64,000 nucleotides of DNA from Palsa-504 sp963769715 (GCA_963769715.1 CAVYNE010000025.1:124001-188000); one strand, 5' to 3'; counted from the stretch's first letter, positions 1-8,647 are shown. Program-made: numbers and translations. Notes: generated by a model not told the origin, from the sequence alone.

Positions 1-164
1 CCGCGTCGCAGGCGTCGGTGGTTATGGTCGGTCCGCTCGACGAAACCGACTGCGCCCGGGCCCGTTCGCTGCGGCTGGATCTGGAGCACTTGACGCTCCA
101 GCAACTGGTAGTCCACGCCGCGGTCCAGCCGGCCGCAGACACGCTGGAAAGGACGAGCGCATGA
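1..164 (+). CDS. ABC-2 exporter ATP-binding protein, C-terminal end (partial)
   Basis: Only the last 53 codons are in the window (reading frame beginning at base 3, stop 162-164). The tail ends with a leucine-rich helix (LRLDLEHLTLQQLVVHAA) like that closing the regulatory end of actinobacterial ABC-2 exporter ATPases. Walker motifs would lie upstream. The stop overlaps the ATG of the following membrane protein, which supports an ATPase-permease pair. The call rests on the tail and the neighbour, so it is moderate. Confidence 0.5.
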   Translation, partial: ASQASVVMVGPLDETDCARARSLRLDLEHLTLQQLVVHAAVQPAADTLERTSA

Positions 165-549
165 AAACGTGGATCAACATCGCCCGCTACCACGCGATCC
201 GGCCGGCCATCTATCTGGGGATGCCCTGGCCCTTGGCGTGAGCCGCCGCTCTTACTACTACACCGGGACGGCGCTGCTCGCCGTCACCCTCGCCGCCGCC
301 GGTCTGGCGCTGACCGTGCTGCAGGCCATCGAGCGGGCCACCGGCGGCTGGGGCGTGGCCATGCATTTCTTCCGGGTGTCGTACATCCTCGACGGGCCGT
401 GGTACCTCACCTGGCTGACGTCGTTCGTGGCGCTGGCGCTGCTGTTCGTCTACGGCATGTGGTTCGGGATCGTCTACCGGCGCTGGAACCTCACGCCGCG
501 TCACTATCTGAACCGCCACGACCGGCAGATGGCCACAACCGCCAGATAG
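161..549 (+). pseudogene. Small ABC-associated membrane protein/permease, one frameshift
   Basis: An ATG at 161 overlaps the upstream stop (ATGA) and reads MKTWINIARYHAIRPAIYLG, then hits a stop at 239-241. The +1 frame continues seamlessly with GVSRRSYYYTGTALLAV and runs to 549. Two hydrophobic segments are visible (about residues 35-55 and 85-105). Adding one G at 226-230 (TGGCC to TGGGCC) restores one ORF of about 129 residues. This may be a sequencing contraction or a real lesion. The likely role is membrane partner of the upstream ATPase. Substrate is unknown. Confidence 0.6.
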
Positions 550-624
550 CCGCAGCTCATATGCCGAGGGCGGATAACAGCGTCCCAGCGGGCGCGCGCG
601 GGCGCGACATGATGTCATGAGCGG

Positions 625-1806
625 GTGAGCCTACTCCTGCCTAACCGACCACTGCTTAACCGGCGCCTCGACGGGCTGGGGACGACGATCTTCGCCGAGA
701 TGTCCGCGCGCGCGGTCGCGACCGGATCTATCAACCTGGGCCAGGGCTTCCCGGATACTGACGGGCCGGTCCAGATCGCCCAGGCTGCCGCCGACGCCAT
801 CCTGGCCGGCCGCGGTAACCAGTACCCGCCCGGCCCGGGCATACCGGAACTGCGCCAGGCCATCGCCGCGCACGACGAGCGGTTCTACCGGCTGCGGTAC
901 GACCCGGCCGACGAGGTGCTGGTCACCGCGGGCGCCACCGAGGCGATCGCCGCCGCCATGCTGGCGCTGGTCGAGCCGGGCGACGAGGTGATCGCGTTCG
1001 AGCCCTATTACGACTCCTACGCCGCGAACATCGCCATGGCGGGCGGCGTCCGCGTCCCGGTCACGCTGCGCCCGCCGGACTTCCGCCCCGACCTGGACGA
1101 GCTGGCCAAGGCGGTGACGACGCGGACCAGGCTCATCCTGCTCAATACCCCGCACAACCCGACCGGTTCGGTCTTCAGCCGTGACGAGCTCGCCGCGATC
1201 GCGAACCTGGCGGTCGAGCGCGACCTGCTCGTGGTCAGCGACGAGGTCTACGAGCACCTGGTCTTCGACGGCGAGCACCTGCCGATCGCCGGGTTCCCCG
1301 GCATGCGCGAGCGGTCGGTGTCGGTCAGCTCGGCGGGCAAGACGTTCTCGTTCACCGGCTGGAAGATCGGCTGGGTCAAGGCGGCGCCCGAGCTGGTGAC
1401 CGCGGTAAAGACGGCCAAGCAGTTCCTCACCTACGTCAGCGGCGGCCCGTTCCAGTACGCGGTGGCCGAGGCGCTCGCCCTGCCCGACGAGTACTACGCC
1501 AGGCTGCGCGATGACCTGCGGGCTCAGCGTGACCTGCTCCTGCCGGGCCTGCGGGACATCGGCTTCGAGGTGTACGAGCCGCAGGGCACGTATTTCGTCA
1601 CCGCCGACATCCGGGGCCTGGGCGAGCAGGACGGGGTGGAATTCTGCCGGACCCTGCCGGATCGCGTGGGCGTGGTCGCCATCCCCTCCGCCGTCTTCTA
1701 CGACCACAAGGAACTGGCCCGCAGCCACGTCCGCTTCGCCTTCTGCAAGCGGCCCGAGGTGCTGACCGAGGCGCTCGTGCGCCTGGCCCGGCTGGCCAGC
1801 GGCTGA
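625..1806 (+). CDS. Class I/II PLP-dependent aminotransferase (DapC/kynurenine aminotransferase-like)
   Basis: A 393-residue fold-type I aminotransferase. The GTG at 625 is chosen because no in-frame ATG lies upstream. Visible hallmarks are the N-terminal NLGQGFPD, the NTPHNPTG loop, the SDEVYEHLVFDG aspartate/tyrosine motif and the PLP Schiff-base lysine K239 in SSAGKTFSFTGWKIGW, followed by the C-terminal RFAFCK arginine. Length and motifs match the actinobacterial group annotated as N-succinyldiaminopimelate aminotransferase, close to kynurenine/methionine aminotransferases. It probably uses 2-oxoglutarate as amino acceptor. The exact substrate cannot be read from sequence. It appears monocistronic. 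Confidence 0.85.
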   Translation: MSLLLPNRPLLNRRLDGLGTTIFAEMSARAVATGSINLGQGFPDTDGPVQIAQAAADAILAGRGNQYPPGPGIPELRQAIAAHDERFYRLRYDPADEVLVTAGATEAIAAAMLALVEPGDEVIAFEPYYDSYAANIAMAGGVRVPVTLRPPDFRPDLDELAKAVTTRTRLILLNTPHNPTGSVFSRDELAAIANLAVERDLLVVSDEVYEHLVFDGEHLPIAGFPGMRERSVSVSSAGKTFSFTGWKIGWVKAAPELVTAVKTAKQFLTYVSGGPFQYAVAEALALPDEYYARLRDDLRAQRDLLLPGLRDIGFEVYEPQGTYFVTADIRGLGEQDGVEFCRTLPDRVGVVAIPSAVFYDHKELARSHVRFAFCKRPEVLTEALVRLARLASG

Positions 1807-1846
1807 CTCGGCGGCCTCCAGGGTCGCCACCCAGGTCGCGAGGTGG

Positions 1847-2078
1847 TCATCGAGTCCAGGATGCGCCGCACGTTCGGGCGTACCTGCTGGCGGGCCGGAC
1901 GCCGGGGCGCCCGCGCGGTGGGGCTGGCCGCCTGAACCAGGTCGAAAAGGTGCGCCCGTTCGGCCTCATCGAGTTGTAGCGCGCGGGCGAGTGCTCCCAG
2001 CACGTTCTCGGAGGCGCCGTGCGCGTGGCCCCGCTCCAGGCGGGTGCAGTAGTCGACGCTGACCCCGGCGAGCAACAT
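1847..2078 (-). pseudogene. XRE/MmyB-type transcriptional regulator remnant
   Basis: The minus frame reads LLAGVSVDYCTRLERGHAHGASENVLGALARALQLDEAERAHLFDLVQAA and then RPNVRRILDSMTT. This is the second half of the HTH and the linker of MmyB-type XRE regulators, which are normally about 280 residues. The recognition-helix N-terminal half is lost upstream (an in-frame stop precedes the LLAG segment) and the MmyB ligand-binding domain is missing after RILDSM. The fragment is squeezed between two intact genes and is best read as a degraded remnant. Confidence 0.7.
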
Positions 2079-2108
2079 GCTGCGCGTTCCGCGTCACGCG
2101 AGGAATGG

Positions 2109-3023
2109 CTAACGGGGCGGCAGGAAGTCGGTGGTGATCGCGGCGGGCCAGGTCTCGGGGGTGGCGAGGATGCCGAAGTCGGCCAGGAAGGCGGCGTAGC
2201 CCTTGAGCAAGTCCGCGCGGAGGTGGCCCCACGTGCCCTCGTGGAACCAGGTCGGGATGACCAGGGCCAGGGAGCGGGCCAGGCGCCAGGCGGGGACGTA
2301 GGGGACCGCCTTCGCGAGGAGCTCGACCGTGCGGCCCTGCTCGGCAGCCGCGGCGGCATAGCCGCGGCCGGTCACGGCGAGGAAGGCACGGATCAGGTCC
2401 GGGTCGGTGTCAAGGAGTGCCTCGGGGGCGCCGAGAACGTAGCTGTGGTACCCGGGGGCGCCAGTATCCCGCATCGGCCAGACGCGGACCTGCTCGGCGG
2501 CCGAGTCGGCGGTCAGCGCGTCCCACGACCAGTAGCCCCCGAAGGTCGCGTCCAGGCCGGAGGCGGCCAGGAACTCCGGGGTCAGCTCGGTGGCGCCGGT
2601 GTCGACGGTCTCGACCGCGGCGGGGTCACCGCCGTCGGCGGCGACCACCGCGGCCACCATCGCCCTGCCCCGCGGGGTGGGTGTGTAGCCGACGAGGTGG
2701 CCCGCCAGGTCGCGCGGGCGCTCGATGCCGCTCTTGGCAGTGACCTGGATCGCTTCCAGGCCCTCGTGGTTGATCGCGGCGATGGCGCTAACGCGCTCGC
2801 CACGCTCCCTGCGGACCAGCAGCCGGTTGGGCGGGAACAGGCCGAACTCGGCCTGGCCCCGGTGCAGGTACTCGAGGGTGTCGCCCCAGCCGTAGTCGTG
2901 CACCCGGAGCTCCACGTCGAGGTCGGCCCCGGCGTACCAGCCCCGGTCCCGGGCGACGAACAGGCCCGCCGAGTTCGGCCAGGGGTGCAGGTAGTCGAGG
3001 ACGACGCGGACGTGACGGGTCAT
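2109..3023 (-). CDS. NMT1/THI5-like substrate-binding protein without signal peptide
   Basis: A 304-residue protein of the NMT1/THI5-SsuA fold. The N-terminus begins directly with the first strand (VRVVLDYLHPWPNSAGLFVARDRGWY) typical of pyrimidine/sulfonate binding proteins, followed by the QAEFGLFPPNRLLVRR ligand-loop region. No signal peptide, lipobox or Tat motif precedes it, so as written it is cytoplasmic. The ATG forms an ATGA overlap with the stop of the collapsed monooxygenase gene upstream, so the two were one operon. Possible roles are a soluble scavenger or enzyme-like THI5 relative, or a binding protein that lost its leader. It lacks the cysteine-rich THI5 motif. Confidence 0.75.
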   Translation of the reverse strand: MTRHVRVVLDYLHPWPNSAGLFVARDRGWYAGADLDVELRVHDYGWGDTLEYLHRGQAEFGLFPPNRLLVRRERGERVSAIAAINHEGLEAIQVTAKSGIERPRDLAGHLVGYTPTPRGRAMVAAVVAADGGDPAAVETVDTGATELTPEFLAASGLDATFGGYWSWDALTADSAAEQVRVWPMRDTGAPGYHSYVLGAPEALLDTDPDLIRAFLAVTGRGYAAAAAEQGRTVELLAKAVPYVPAWRLARSLALVIPTWFHEGTWGHLRADLLKGYAAFLADFGILATPETWPAAITTDFLPPR

Positions 3024-3301
3024 CGGACGGGATTCTCGGAATCGGCGGGGATGCGGACCTGACGGGCCGGGTGGCTCTCGGGGAGCCGGGGGCCGCGGCC
3101 GGGGAACAGCTTCTCGCGCAGTGTCCCCGGGCGGTACTCACGCTGCATGAGGCCGCGCTCGGCGAGCACGGGGGCGACGTGGTCCGTGTAATCGGCCTGG
3201 CGGGAGTCCGGGTGCCGCCACATGCCATGGTGGATGTGCGAGACGGTGTTGGTCAGAAACGCGTTGAAGACGAGCGGACGGGGCCCAGTGGTTAGGGACA
3301 C
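3020..3301 (-). pseudogene. NtaA/SnaA/DszA-type flavin monooxygenase with internal deletion
   Basis: 93 residues. The first 40 (PLVFNAFLTNTVSHIHHGMWRHPDSRQ) match the N-terminus of class-C flavin monooxygenases of the NtaA/SnaA/DszA group, and the last 50 (HVAPVLAERGLMQREY...TLREKLF, then GRGPRLPESHP) match its extreme C-terminus. About 350 central codons of the usual 430-450 are gone and the halves are joined in frame near YTDHVAPVL. FMN and substrate residues are therefore absent and it cannot be an active oxygenase. It is coupled by ATGA to the downstream binding protein. Confidence 0.8.
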
Positions 3302-3308
3302 TGCGCCG

Positions 3309-4397
3309 TTATCCCTGCGGCAGCAGGCTGTTGGTGTAGTCGTCGGAGGCCGGCGGCGGGGTCTTGCCCTTGAACAGGCCTCCGGCGGCCATCAGCTGGG
3401 TGACGCCGGCGAAGCTCGCGTCGCTGAGGCTTCCCCACTGCCCGGCGGCGGACAGGAGCGTCGGGGCGGTGGCGTTGCCGGTGGCGACGATGATGTTCTG
3501 GCTGTGATCGAGGGCTGCCTTGTTGTTGTTGATCAGGATCTGCTCGGCCTGGGCGGGATGCTTGGCCGACCAGATGTAGCCCTCGGCCAGCGCGGCGAGG
3601 CCGCGGCGGAGCACCGAGGAGTTGTTCGCGATCTCGGCGTCGGTGGCGGCCAGGGAGTCGTCAGGGAAGCTGGCGGCCTCGCCCAGGTAGTTCCTGATGG
3701 GGAAGAGCCGCAGCTGCGCGCCCTGCAGTTCGGCGGTCACGTCATCGACACCGCCGAACATCACCGAGTACGCGACCCGCTTGGACGCCAGCGCCTGGTA
3801 AGCGGAGGTTGAGAGCACGACCTCCTTGTAGACGGGATTCTTGGCACCTGCCTTCGTCATGACGGCCTTGAGGATCGGCGGGTCGCTCGGGACGCCGAAG
3901 CCGCCATAGAGCTGCCCGGACAGCTGCGCCGGGCTGGTGTACGGCGAGGACTTGAGCACGGCGATCTCGATGGTGTTGACCTGGGCGAGGCCGGCCACGG
4001 CGCGGTACTTGAGGCCGGTGGCGCGGTAGGCGGGGATGTTCGGCGGGTAGGTGAAGGCGAGGTCGGCCTTGCCGGCGGACAGCAGCGTCTCGCCGGGCGT
4101 GCCGCCGTAGGGGATGATGACCGGGTTGATGCCTTCCCTGGCGAAGTACCCGTTGCTGATGGCCGCGTAGATGCCAAGGAAGTCGACGTTGGGCGTCCAG
4201 TCGAGGGCGATGCGCAGCGGCTGTAGCGCCGCGGTGCCGGACGCGGTGCCCCTTGGGGTGCTGGACGTCGCGCCGGCTGGCGTGCCCGCCGCGGACGTGG
4301 TAGAGCTTGCCGAGGAGCACGCGGTCGCGCCAGCCAGTCCGGCGAGGGCGAGCAGGGCGACGAGCGCGGTCTTCGGGCGGCGAGGTGTGCGGGACAT
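3309..4397 (-). CDS. ABC transporter substrate-binding lipoprotein, NMT1/THI5/SsuA-like
   Basis: 362 residues from the ATG at 4397 (an upstream in-frame ATG at 4445 would add 16 residues before the basic region and is less likely). The leader has a twin-basic start, a hydrophobic stretch and a lipobox cysteine in AGATACSS, then a Ser/Thr-rich tether. The mature domain starts LRIALDWTPNVDFLGIYAAISNGYF, the signature of hydroxymethylpyrimidine/nitrate/sulfonate binding proteins. It lies divergently from the permease and ATPase at 4517-6111 and should be their extracellular receptor. The ligand is unknown; a nitrogen heterocycle is plausible given the amidohydrolase in the operon. Confidence 0.85.
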   Translation of the reverse strand: MSRTPRRPKTALVALLALAGLAGATACSSASSTTSAAGTPAGATSSTPRGTASGTAALQPLRIALDWTPNVDFLGIYAAISNGYFAREGINPVIIPYGGTPGETLLSAGKADLAFTYPPNIPAYRATGLKYRAVAGLAQVNTIEIAVLKSSPYTSPAQLSGQLYGGFGVPSDPPILKAVMTKAGAKNPVYKEVVLSTSAYQALASKRVAYSVMFGGVDDVTAELQGAQLRLFPIRNYLGEAASFPDDSLAATDAEIANNSSVLRRGLAALAEGYIWSAKHPAQAEQILINNNKAALDHSQNIIVATGNATAPTLLSAAGQWGSLSDASFAGVTQLMAAGGLFKGKTPPPASDDYTNSLLPQG

Positions 4398-4451
4398 CAC
4401 GGTACGGCTTTCATCAGTGGTTTCATCGGTATGCCCGGTCACCATACCGCA

Positions 4452-4483
4452 TATCCTAGTAATTAGATAGACTTAGTAGGATA
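4452..4483. promoter_or_regulatory. Inverted repeat in the divergent transporter promoter
   Basis: TATCCTAGTAA at 4452-4462 faces TTAGTAGGATA at 4473-4483. This is an 11-bp inverted repeat with one mismatch and a 10-bp spacer, so centres are 21 bp apart (two helical turns). It lies in an unusually AT-rich patch between the divergent binding-protein and permease genes, suggesting a shared operator for a dimeric repressor. No regulator gene is adjacent. Confidence 0.5.
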
Positions 4484-4490
4484 CCGTAAC

Positions 4491-4516
4491 TCACGGATCA
4501 CGGATCACGGATCACG
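4491..4516 (+). repeat. Heptameric tandem repeat abutting a start codon
   Basis: TCACGGA is repeated three times and followed by TCACGA immediately before the ATG at 4517. The array occupies the ribosome-binding region. No canonical Shine-Dalgarno is seen, only the weak ACGGA in each unit. Copy-number change would alter leader spacing. Confidence 0.8.
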
Positions 4517-5281
4517 ATGAACTCTATTCGCCTCCGGACCTGGTTGCCCCCTGCGCTGGTCCTGGCTGCCGCCGTCGCGGTCTGGCAGCTGTGGGTCTCC
4601 GTCAGCCACGTCGGTCCGCAGCTCGTCCCCGGGCCGTGGCAGGTCGTCTGGGCCACCTGGGATGACCGGAGCAACATCTGGCCGGCGATCGCCGTTACCA
4701 CCGAGGAGGCCGTCCTCGGCCTGCTCGCCGCCACCGCGGTCGCGTTCGTTTCCGCCGTCGCCATCGACTCCTGGCTGCCGGTCAGGCGCGGCCTGTATCC
4801 GCTGATCATCGCCTCGCAGACGATCCCGATGATCGCGCTCGCGCCCCTGGTGCTGATCTGGTGGGGGTTCGGTCTCGTGCCCAAGGTGGTGCTGGTGGCG
4901 CTGTTCAGCTTCTTTCCCATCGCCGTCGGGCTCGTGCAGGGACTGGCGTCCAGCGACCCGGACGCGCTCAACCTGCTGCGCACAATGCGCGCCTCCCGGC
5001 TAGCGCTGCTGGTGAGGGTCCGGCTGCCCAGCGCGCTGCCGCAGTTCTTCACCGGGCTGAAGATCTCGGTCACCTACGCCTATGGCGCGGCGATCGTCGC
5101 CGAGTTCGTCGGCGCCCAGCAGGGCCTCGGCCTGTACATGTACACCGCCGCGCACGCTGCGCCCGTCGCCACCAACTTGGTGTTCGGCTCGATCGTCGTG
5201 ATCGCGCTGCTCACGATCCTGCTGTTCGCGCTGGTGGCCGGGGCCGAGCGGCTGGCGATGCCATGGAAGGAACGGCGATGA
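4517..5281 (+). CDS. ABC transporter permease, SsuC/TauC/ThiX-like
   Basis: 254 residues with about six hydrophobic segments and the BPD_transp_1 EAA loop (SSDPDALNLLRTMRASRLALLVRVRLPSALP, about residues 138-170), which contacts the ATPase. It begins right after the heptamer array and its TGA overlaps the ATG of the ATPase (ATGA). With the ATPase and the divergent binding lipoprotein it forms a complete importer of the taurine/nitrate/pyrimidine family. Length is normal for the family. Confidence 0.88.
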   Translation: MNSIRLRTWLPPALVLAAAVAVWQLWVSVSHVGPQLVPGPWQVVWATWDDRSNIWPAIAVTTEEAVLGLLAATAVAFVSAVAIDSWLPVRRGLYPLIIASQTIPMIALAPLVLIWWGFGLVPKVVLVALFSFFPIAVGLVQGLASSDPDALNLLRTMRASRLALLVRVRLPSALPQFFTGLKISVTYAYGAAIVAEFVGAQQGLGLYMYTAAHAAPVATNLVFGSIVVIALLTILLFALVAGAERLAMPWKERR

Positions 5282-6111
5282 GCGCGGCCGCCGCGATCTC
5301 ACTGGAACTGCGCGGCCTGGATAAGCGATTCCGCGCCCTCGACGGGGCGGGTGATGTCGTCGCGGTCAGACACGTCGACATGGACGCGCAGCCCGGCGAG
5401 TTCGTCACGCTGATCGGGCCGAGCGGGTGCGGCAAGTCCACCGTCTTCAACATCGTGGCCGGGATCGAGCCGCCATCGGCCGGCGAGATCCGCATAGGCG
5501 GCCGGCCCGTCCCCGACCGGCTCGGCGCGAGCGCCTACATGCCGCAGCGGGACGCGCTGCTGTCCTGGCGGCGGGTGATCGACAACGTGACGCTCCCGCT
5601 CGAGCTGCGCGGGATATCCAAGCGGGCGGCCCGGGCGAAGGCGAGGCCGCTGCTTGAGCGGTTCGGCCTGGGCGAATTCGGCCGCGCGTGGCCGTGGCAG
5701 CTGTCCGGCGGGATGCGGCAGCGGGTGGCGCTGCTGCGCACGATCATCGCCGACCCCGCGCTCATCCTGCTCGACGAGCCGTTCGGCGCGCTGGACTCGA
5801 TCACGCGGGCCGACCTGCAGGAATGGCTACTCCAGGCCTGGGGCGGGGTGGGTGCCACGGTGCTGCTCGTCACGCACGACATCGATGAGGCGGTGCTGCT
5901 CTCTGACCGGGTGTACGTGATGACGCCACGGCCGGGGCGGATCGCGGCGGTGATCGGCATCGGCCTGCCGCGGCCCCGGACGGCCGGACTGCGGGAGAGC
6001 GACGCGTTCATCGCGATGGCGCGGCGAGTCCGGCACGAGCTGAACGCGGCGATGACCGCCCAGGGCGAGTTCGCGGAACCAGGGTCGCTCGCGGCGGAGG
6101 TGCCGGAGTGA
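5278..6111 (+). CDS. ABC transporter ATP-binding protein, SsuB/TauB/ThiY-partner type
   Basis: 277 residues. Walker A GPSGCGKST at about 47-55, a Q-loop (YMPQRDALLSWR), ABC signature LSGGMRQR at 142-149, Walker B LILLDEP at about 162-168 and the switch histidine in VTHDIDEA. It is translationally coupled to the permease upstream (ATGA) and to the amidohydrolase downstream (GTGA at 6108). The tight packing implies one transcript for uptake and hydrolysis of the imported compound. Confidence 0.92.
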   Translation: MSAAAAISLELRGLDKRFRALDGAGDVVAVRHVDMDAQPGEFVTLIGPSGCGKSTVFNIVAGIEPPSAGEIRIGGRPVPDRLGASAYMPQRDALLSWRRVIDNVTLPLELRGISKRAARAKARPLLERFGLGEFGRAWPWQLSGGMRQRVALLRTIIADPALILLDEPFGALDSITRADLQEWLLQAWGGVGATVLLVTHDIDEAVLLSDRVYVMTPRPGRIAAVIGIGLPRPRTAGLRESDAFIAMARRVRHELNAAMTAQGEFAEPGSLAAEVPE

Positions 6112-7694
6112 GCGGGCGCGGCGAGCGGCTCCTGGTCAGCGGGGACTACCTCGTCACGCTCGGCGATCCGGCGGTGATCGCGGACGGGGCGGTCATCGTT
6201 GAAAACGGCCGCATCGCCGAGACGGGACCCCGGGCGGTGCTGGCGCGCCACGGACCGTTCAGCGGACAACTGGGCGGCGCCGGATACCTGCTGCTGCCCG
6301 GCTTCATCAACGCGCACTACCACAGCGAGTGCTGGACGGCCCGGGGACTGATCGGCACGATCTTCGAGTACTCCAACCTCTTCATGGGCGCGGGCGCGCC
6401 GGTGATCGACGAAGAAGCGCTGGAACTGCTGGCCACGCTGGGGCTTGTGCACGCGGCCAAGGGCGGGCAGACAACGACGGTCGATGTTTTCTACGGCAAG
6501 CCGGCGATGGACCTGCTCGGCGCGGAGCCGGTGCTGCGGGCGTACCAGAAGGTGGGGCTGCGGACGGCGCTCGGGGTGACGCTGCGGGACCAGAACAGCT
6601 ACGCGCACGAGGCGGACTCGGCCTTCCTGGCGCGGCTTCCCGCTGCCATAGCCGACGAGGTCCGCTCGTCGCCGCTCGGCTACGCGTGGCCGGTGGACCA
6701 TGTGCTTGAGGTGTTCGGGAAGCTGCACGAGCGGTGGCACGACCGAGACGGGCGGATCCGGTTCCTGCTGGCCCCGGACTGGACGCCGGCCTGCTCCGAC
6801 GACCTGTTCCGCCGGGCGCGGCGGACGGCGGACGAGTTCGGCGCGGGGCTGACCACGCACGCGCTCGAGACGCGGTCGGAGATGATGTGGAATCTCGAAA
6901 CGCACGGCAAGCCGGCCGTCCGGCGGCTGCTCGATCTCGGCGTGCTCCGTGACGACGTGAGCTTCGGGCACTTCGTCTGGGCGACAGACGCCGACATCGC
7001 GATCGTCGCCGACACGGGGGTTGTCGTCGCCTGCAACCCCGGTTCCAACTTGCGGCTGTCGTCGGGAATCTGCCGGGTGCGCGACCTGCTCGCCGCCGGG
7101 GCGTCCGTGGCCTACGGGACTGACGGGATCTCGTTCTCCGACCGGGAGGACTTCTTCCAGGAGGTACGGCTCGCGGCGTACCTGCAGCGGCAGCCGGACG
7201 TGTTCAGTGAGCACCGGCTCTCCTCCGAGCTGCTGCTGCGTACCGCCGGGGAGGCAGGGGCGCGGGCGGCGGGGTTCGCCGGCCGGCTCGGCCGTCTGGC
7301 CTCCGGGTACCGGGCGGACCTGCTGCTGCTGCGATCCGGCGACCTGTTCTTCCCGCCGGGGCGGTTCGACGGGGTGCCGGTGCTTGACGTGCTGCTCGAC
7401 CGGGTGTCCGCGCGTGACCTGGACACTGTGCTGGTGGACGGCCGGGTGATCGTGTCCGGCGGCCGGATGGTGACGGTGGACGAGGACGCGCTGCGAGAGC
7501 GGCTGCTTTCCCTGACCGGCCGGCTGTACCCGGCGCATCCGGCGGGGCCGCGGCTGCTTGAGCTGGCGGGGCTGCTGCTGCCGCACGCGCAGTCGATCTA
7601 CGATCGCTGGTACCAGGTGCCGATCGACGCGCCGGCGTCGGTGTACAACGCGCGACGGGCGCCGGCCGCCGGGACCGGCCCGGCGGCCGGCTAG
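6108..7694 (+). CDS. Metal-dependent amidohydrolase, ATZ/TRZ (cytosine deaminase-like) family
   Basis: 528 residues from a GTG overlapping the ATPase stop (GTGA). Metal ligands are visible as H70/H72 in NAHYHSE, the histidine of TTHALE, the histidine of GHFVW and the aspartate of YGTDGIS. The N- and C-terminal beta-sandwich segments of composite-domain hydrolases are present (LLVSGDYLVTLGD..., VLVDGRVIVSGG). Family members deaminate or dechlorinate s-triazines, pyrimidines, guanine or adenosine derivatives. At 528 residues it is longer than the usual 440-480, with an extra helical C-terminal tail from about residue 470. Coupling to the importer indicates that it acts on the imported ligand. 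Confidence 0.85.
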   Translation: MSGRGERLLVSGDYLVTLGDPAVIADGAVIVENGRIAETGPRAVLARHGPFSGQLGGAGYLLLPGFINAHYHSECWTARGLIGTIFEYSNLFMGAGAPVIDEEALELLATLGLVHAAKGGQTTTVDVFYGKPAMDLLGAEPVLRAYQKVGLRTALGVTLRDQNSYAHEADSAFLARLPAAIADEVRSSPLGYAWPVDHVLEVFGKLHERWHDRDGRIRFLLAPDWTPACSDDLFRRARRTADEFGAGLTTHALETRSEMMWNLETHGKPAVRRLLDLGVLRDDVSFGHFVWATDADIAIVADTGVVVACNPGSNLRLSSGICRVRDLLAAGASVAYGTDGISFSDREDFFQEVRLAAYLQRQPDVFSEHRLSSELLLRTAGEAGARAAGFAGRLGRLASGYRADLLLLRSGDLFFPPGRFDGVPVLDVLLDRVSARDLDTVLVDGRVIVSGGRMVTVDEDALRERLLSLTGRLYPAHPAGPRLLELAGLLLPHAQSIYDRWYQVPIDAPASVYNARRAPAAGTGPAAG

Positions 7695-7704
7695 CCGCCG
7701 GGCG

Positions 7705-8577
7705 CTAGCCGGTGACCAGGGGCAGGTCCGGGTCGGCGCTCCACTCCGTAAGAGAGCCGTCGTAGAGGCGGGCGTCGGCCCGGCCCGTCAGGGACAGGGC
7801 AAAGAGGTCGACGGTGGCCGAGATGCCACCGCCGCAGTAGGCGACGACCGGCTGGTCCGCGCGGACGCCGCCGGCCGCCAGAACGGCGGCGAGGTCGGCG
7901 ATCGGGCGGAAGCGGTTGGTCGCCGGGTCGACCAGACCGTTCCACGGGACGTTGACGCTGCCGGGGATGCGGCCGGGGCGGCTGTAGGCCCCGGGGCCAT
8001 CGCCGCGGAACGCGTCGGGGGTCAGCGCGTTGACCAGGCAGGCGGACGTGGCGCCGGCCGCACTGATCTCCTCGACGTCGTGGCGGCTGGCGAGCAGTTC
8101 GGGGCGCGGCTTCGCGGTGAACGTCGCCGGCGGGTAGCAGATCTCGCCCGACTCGACCGGGAAGCCGGCCGCCGCCCAGGCCACCAGGCCGCCGTCAAGC
8201 ACGCTGACGTCGTCGTGACCGAAGTAGCGCAGCAGCCACCACAGCCGGGTCGCCCACATCGGCGTGTCGTGCGCATAGGCGACGACGTGCGTCTCGTCGC
8301 CGACGCCGAGGCGGCCGATCGCTTCGCCGAAGCGGTCGGCGGCGGGCACGGTGAAGGCGAACGGTGAGCCGGGGTCGGAGAGCTCGCCGGGGATGTCGGC
8401 GAAGGCGGCGCCGGGCAGGTGCGCGCCGGCGTAGTCCGCCCTGCCGCTGACAACCTGGTACCGGCCGCCCGGGACCTCGCGGCGGAGGAAGACGGTGGCA
8501 TCGAACACGCGGACGCGGTCGTCGCCCGCGGCGTCGCGCAGTTCCTCGGGGCTGACCAGCGGCGCCAGCAGGGACAT
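7705..8577 (-). CDS. Tandem rhodanese sulfurtransferase (SseA-like)
   Basis: 290 residues with two rhodanese domains. The C-terminal domain carries the catalytic loop AYCGGGISAT with C248. The corresponding site of the N-terminal domain is YAHDTPMWATRLWW, with aspartate in place of cysteine, as expected for the structural domain. It should transfer sulfane sulfur from thiosulfate or 3-mercaptopyruvate to cyanide or thiol acceptors. Of two adjacent ATGs (8580 and 8577) the second gives better spacing from a perfect AAGGAGG at 8584-8590. It is convergent with the amidohydrolase and divergent from an LLM monooxygenase. Confidence 0.9.
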   Translation of the reverse strand: MSLLAPLVSPEELRDAAGDDRVRVFDATVFLRREVPGGRYQVVSGRADYAGAHLPGAAFADIPGELSDPGSPFAFTVPAADRFGEAIGRLGVGDETHVVAYAHDTPMWATRLWWLLRYFGHDDVSVLDGGLVAWAAAGFPVESGEICYPPATFTAKPRPELLASRHDVEEISAAGATSACLVNALTPDAFRGDGPGAYSRPGRIPGSVNVPWNGLVDPATNRFRPIADLAAVLAAGGVRADQPVVAYCGGGISATVDLFALSLTGRADARLYDGSLTEWSADPDLPLVTG

Positions 8578-8647
8578 CATGGACCTCCTTGGATCAACCA
8601 ATATCTATTATTACGGTCGGAAAAATCATCTCTTGCGGGAGGTGCCG

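Noticed and set aside
5535..7586. 683-codon open frame on the minus strand across the ATPase and amidohydrolase genes
   Set aside because: It is a GC-bias shadow opposite two genes with full motif sets and coupled starts.
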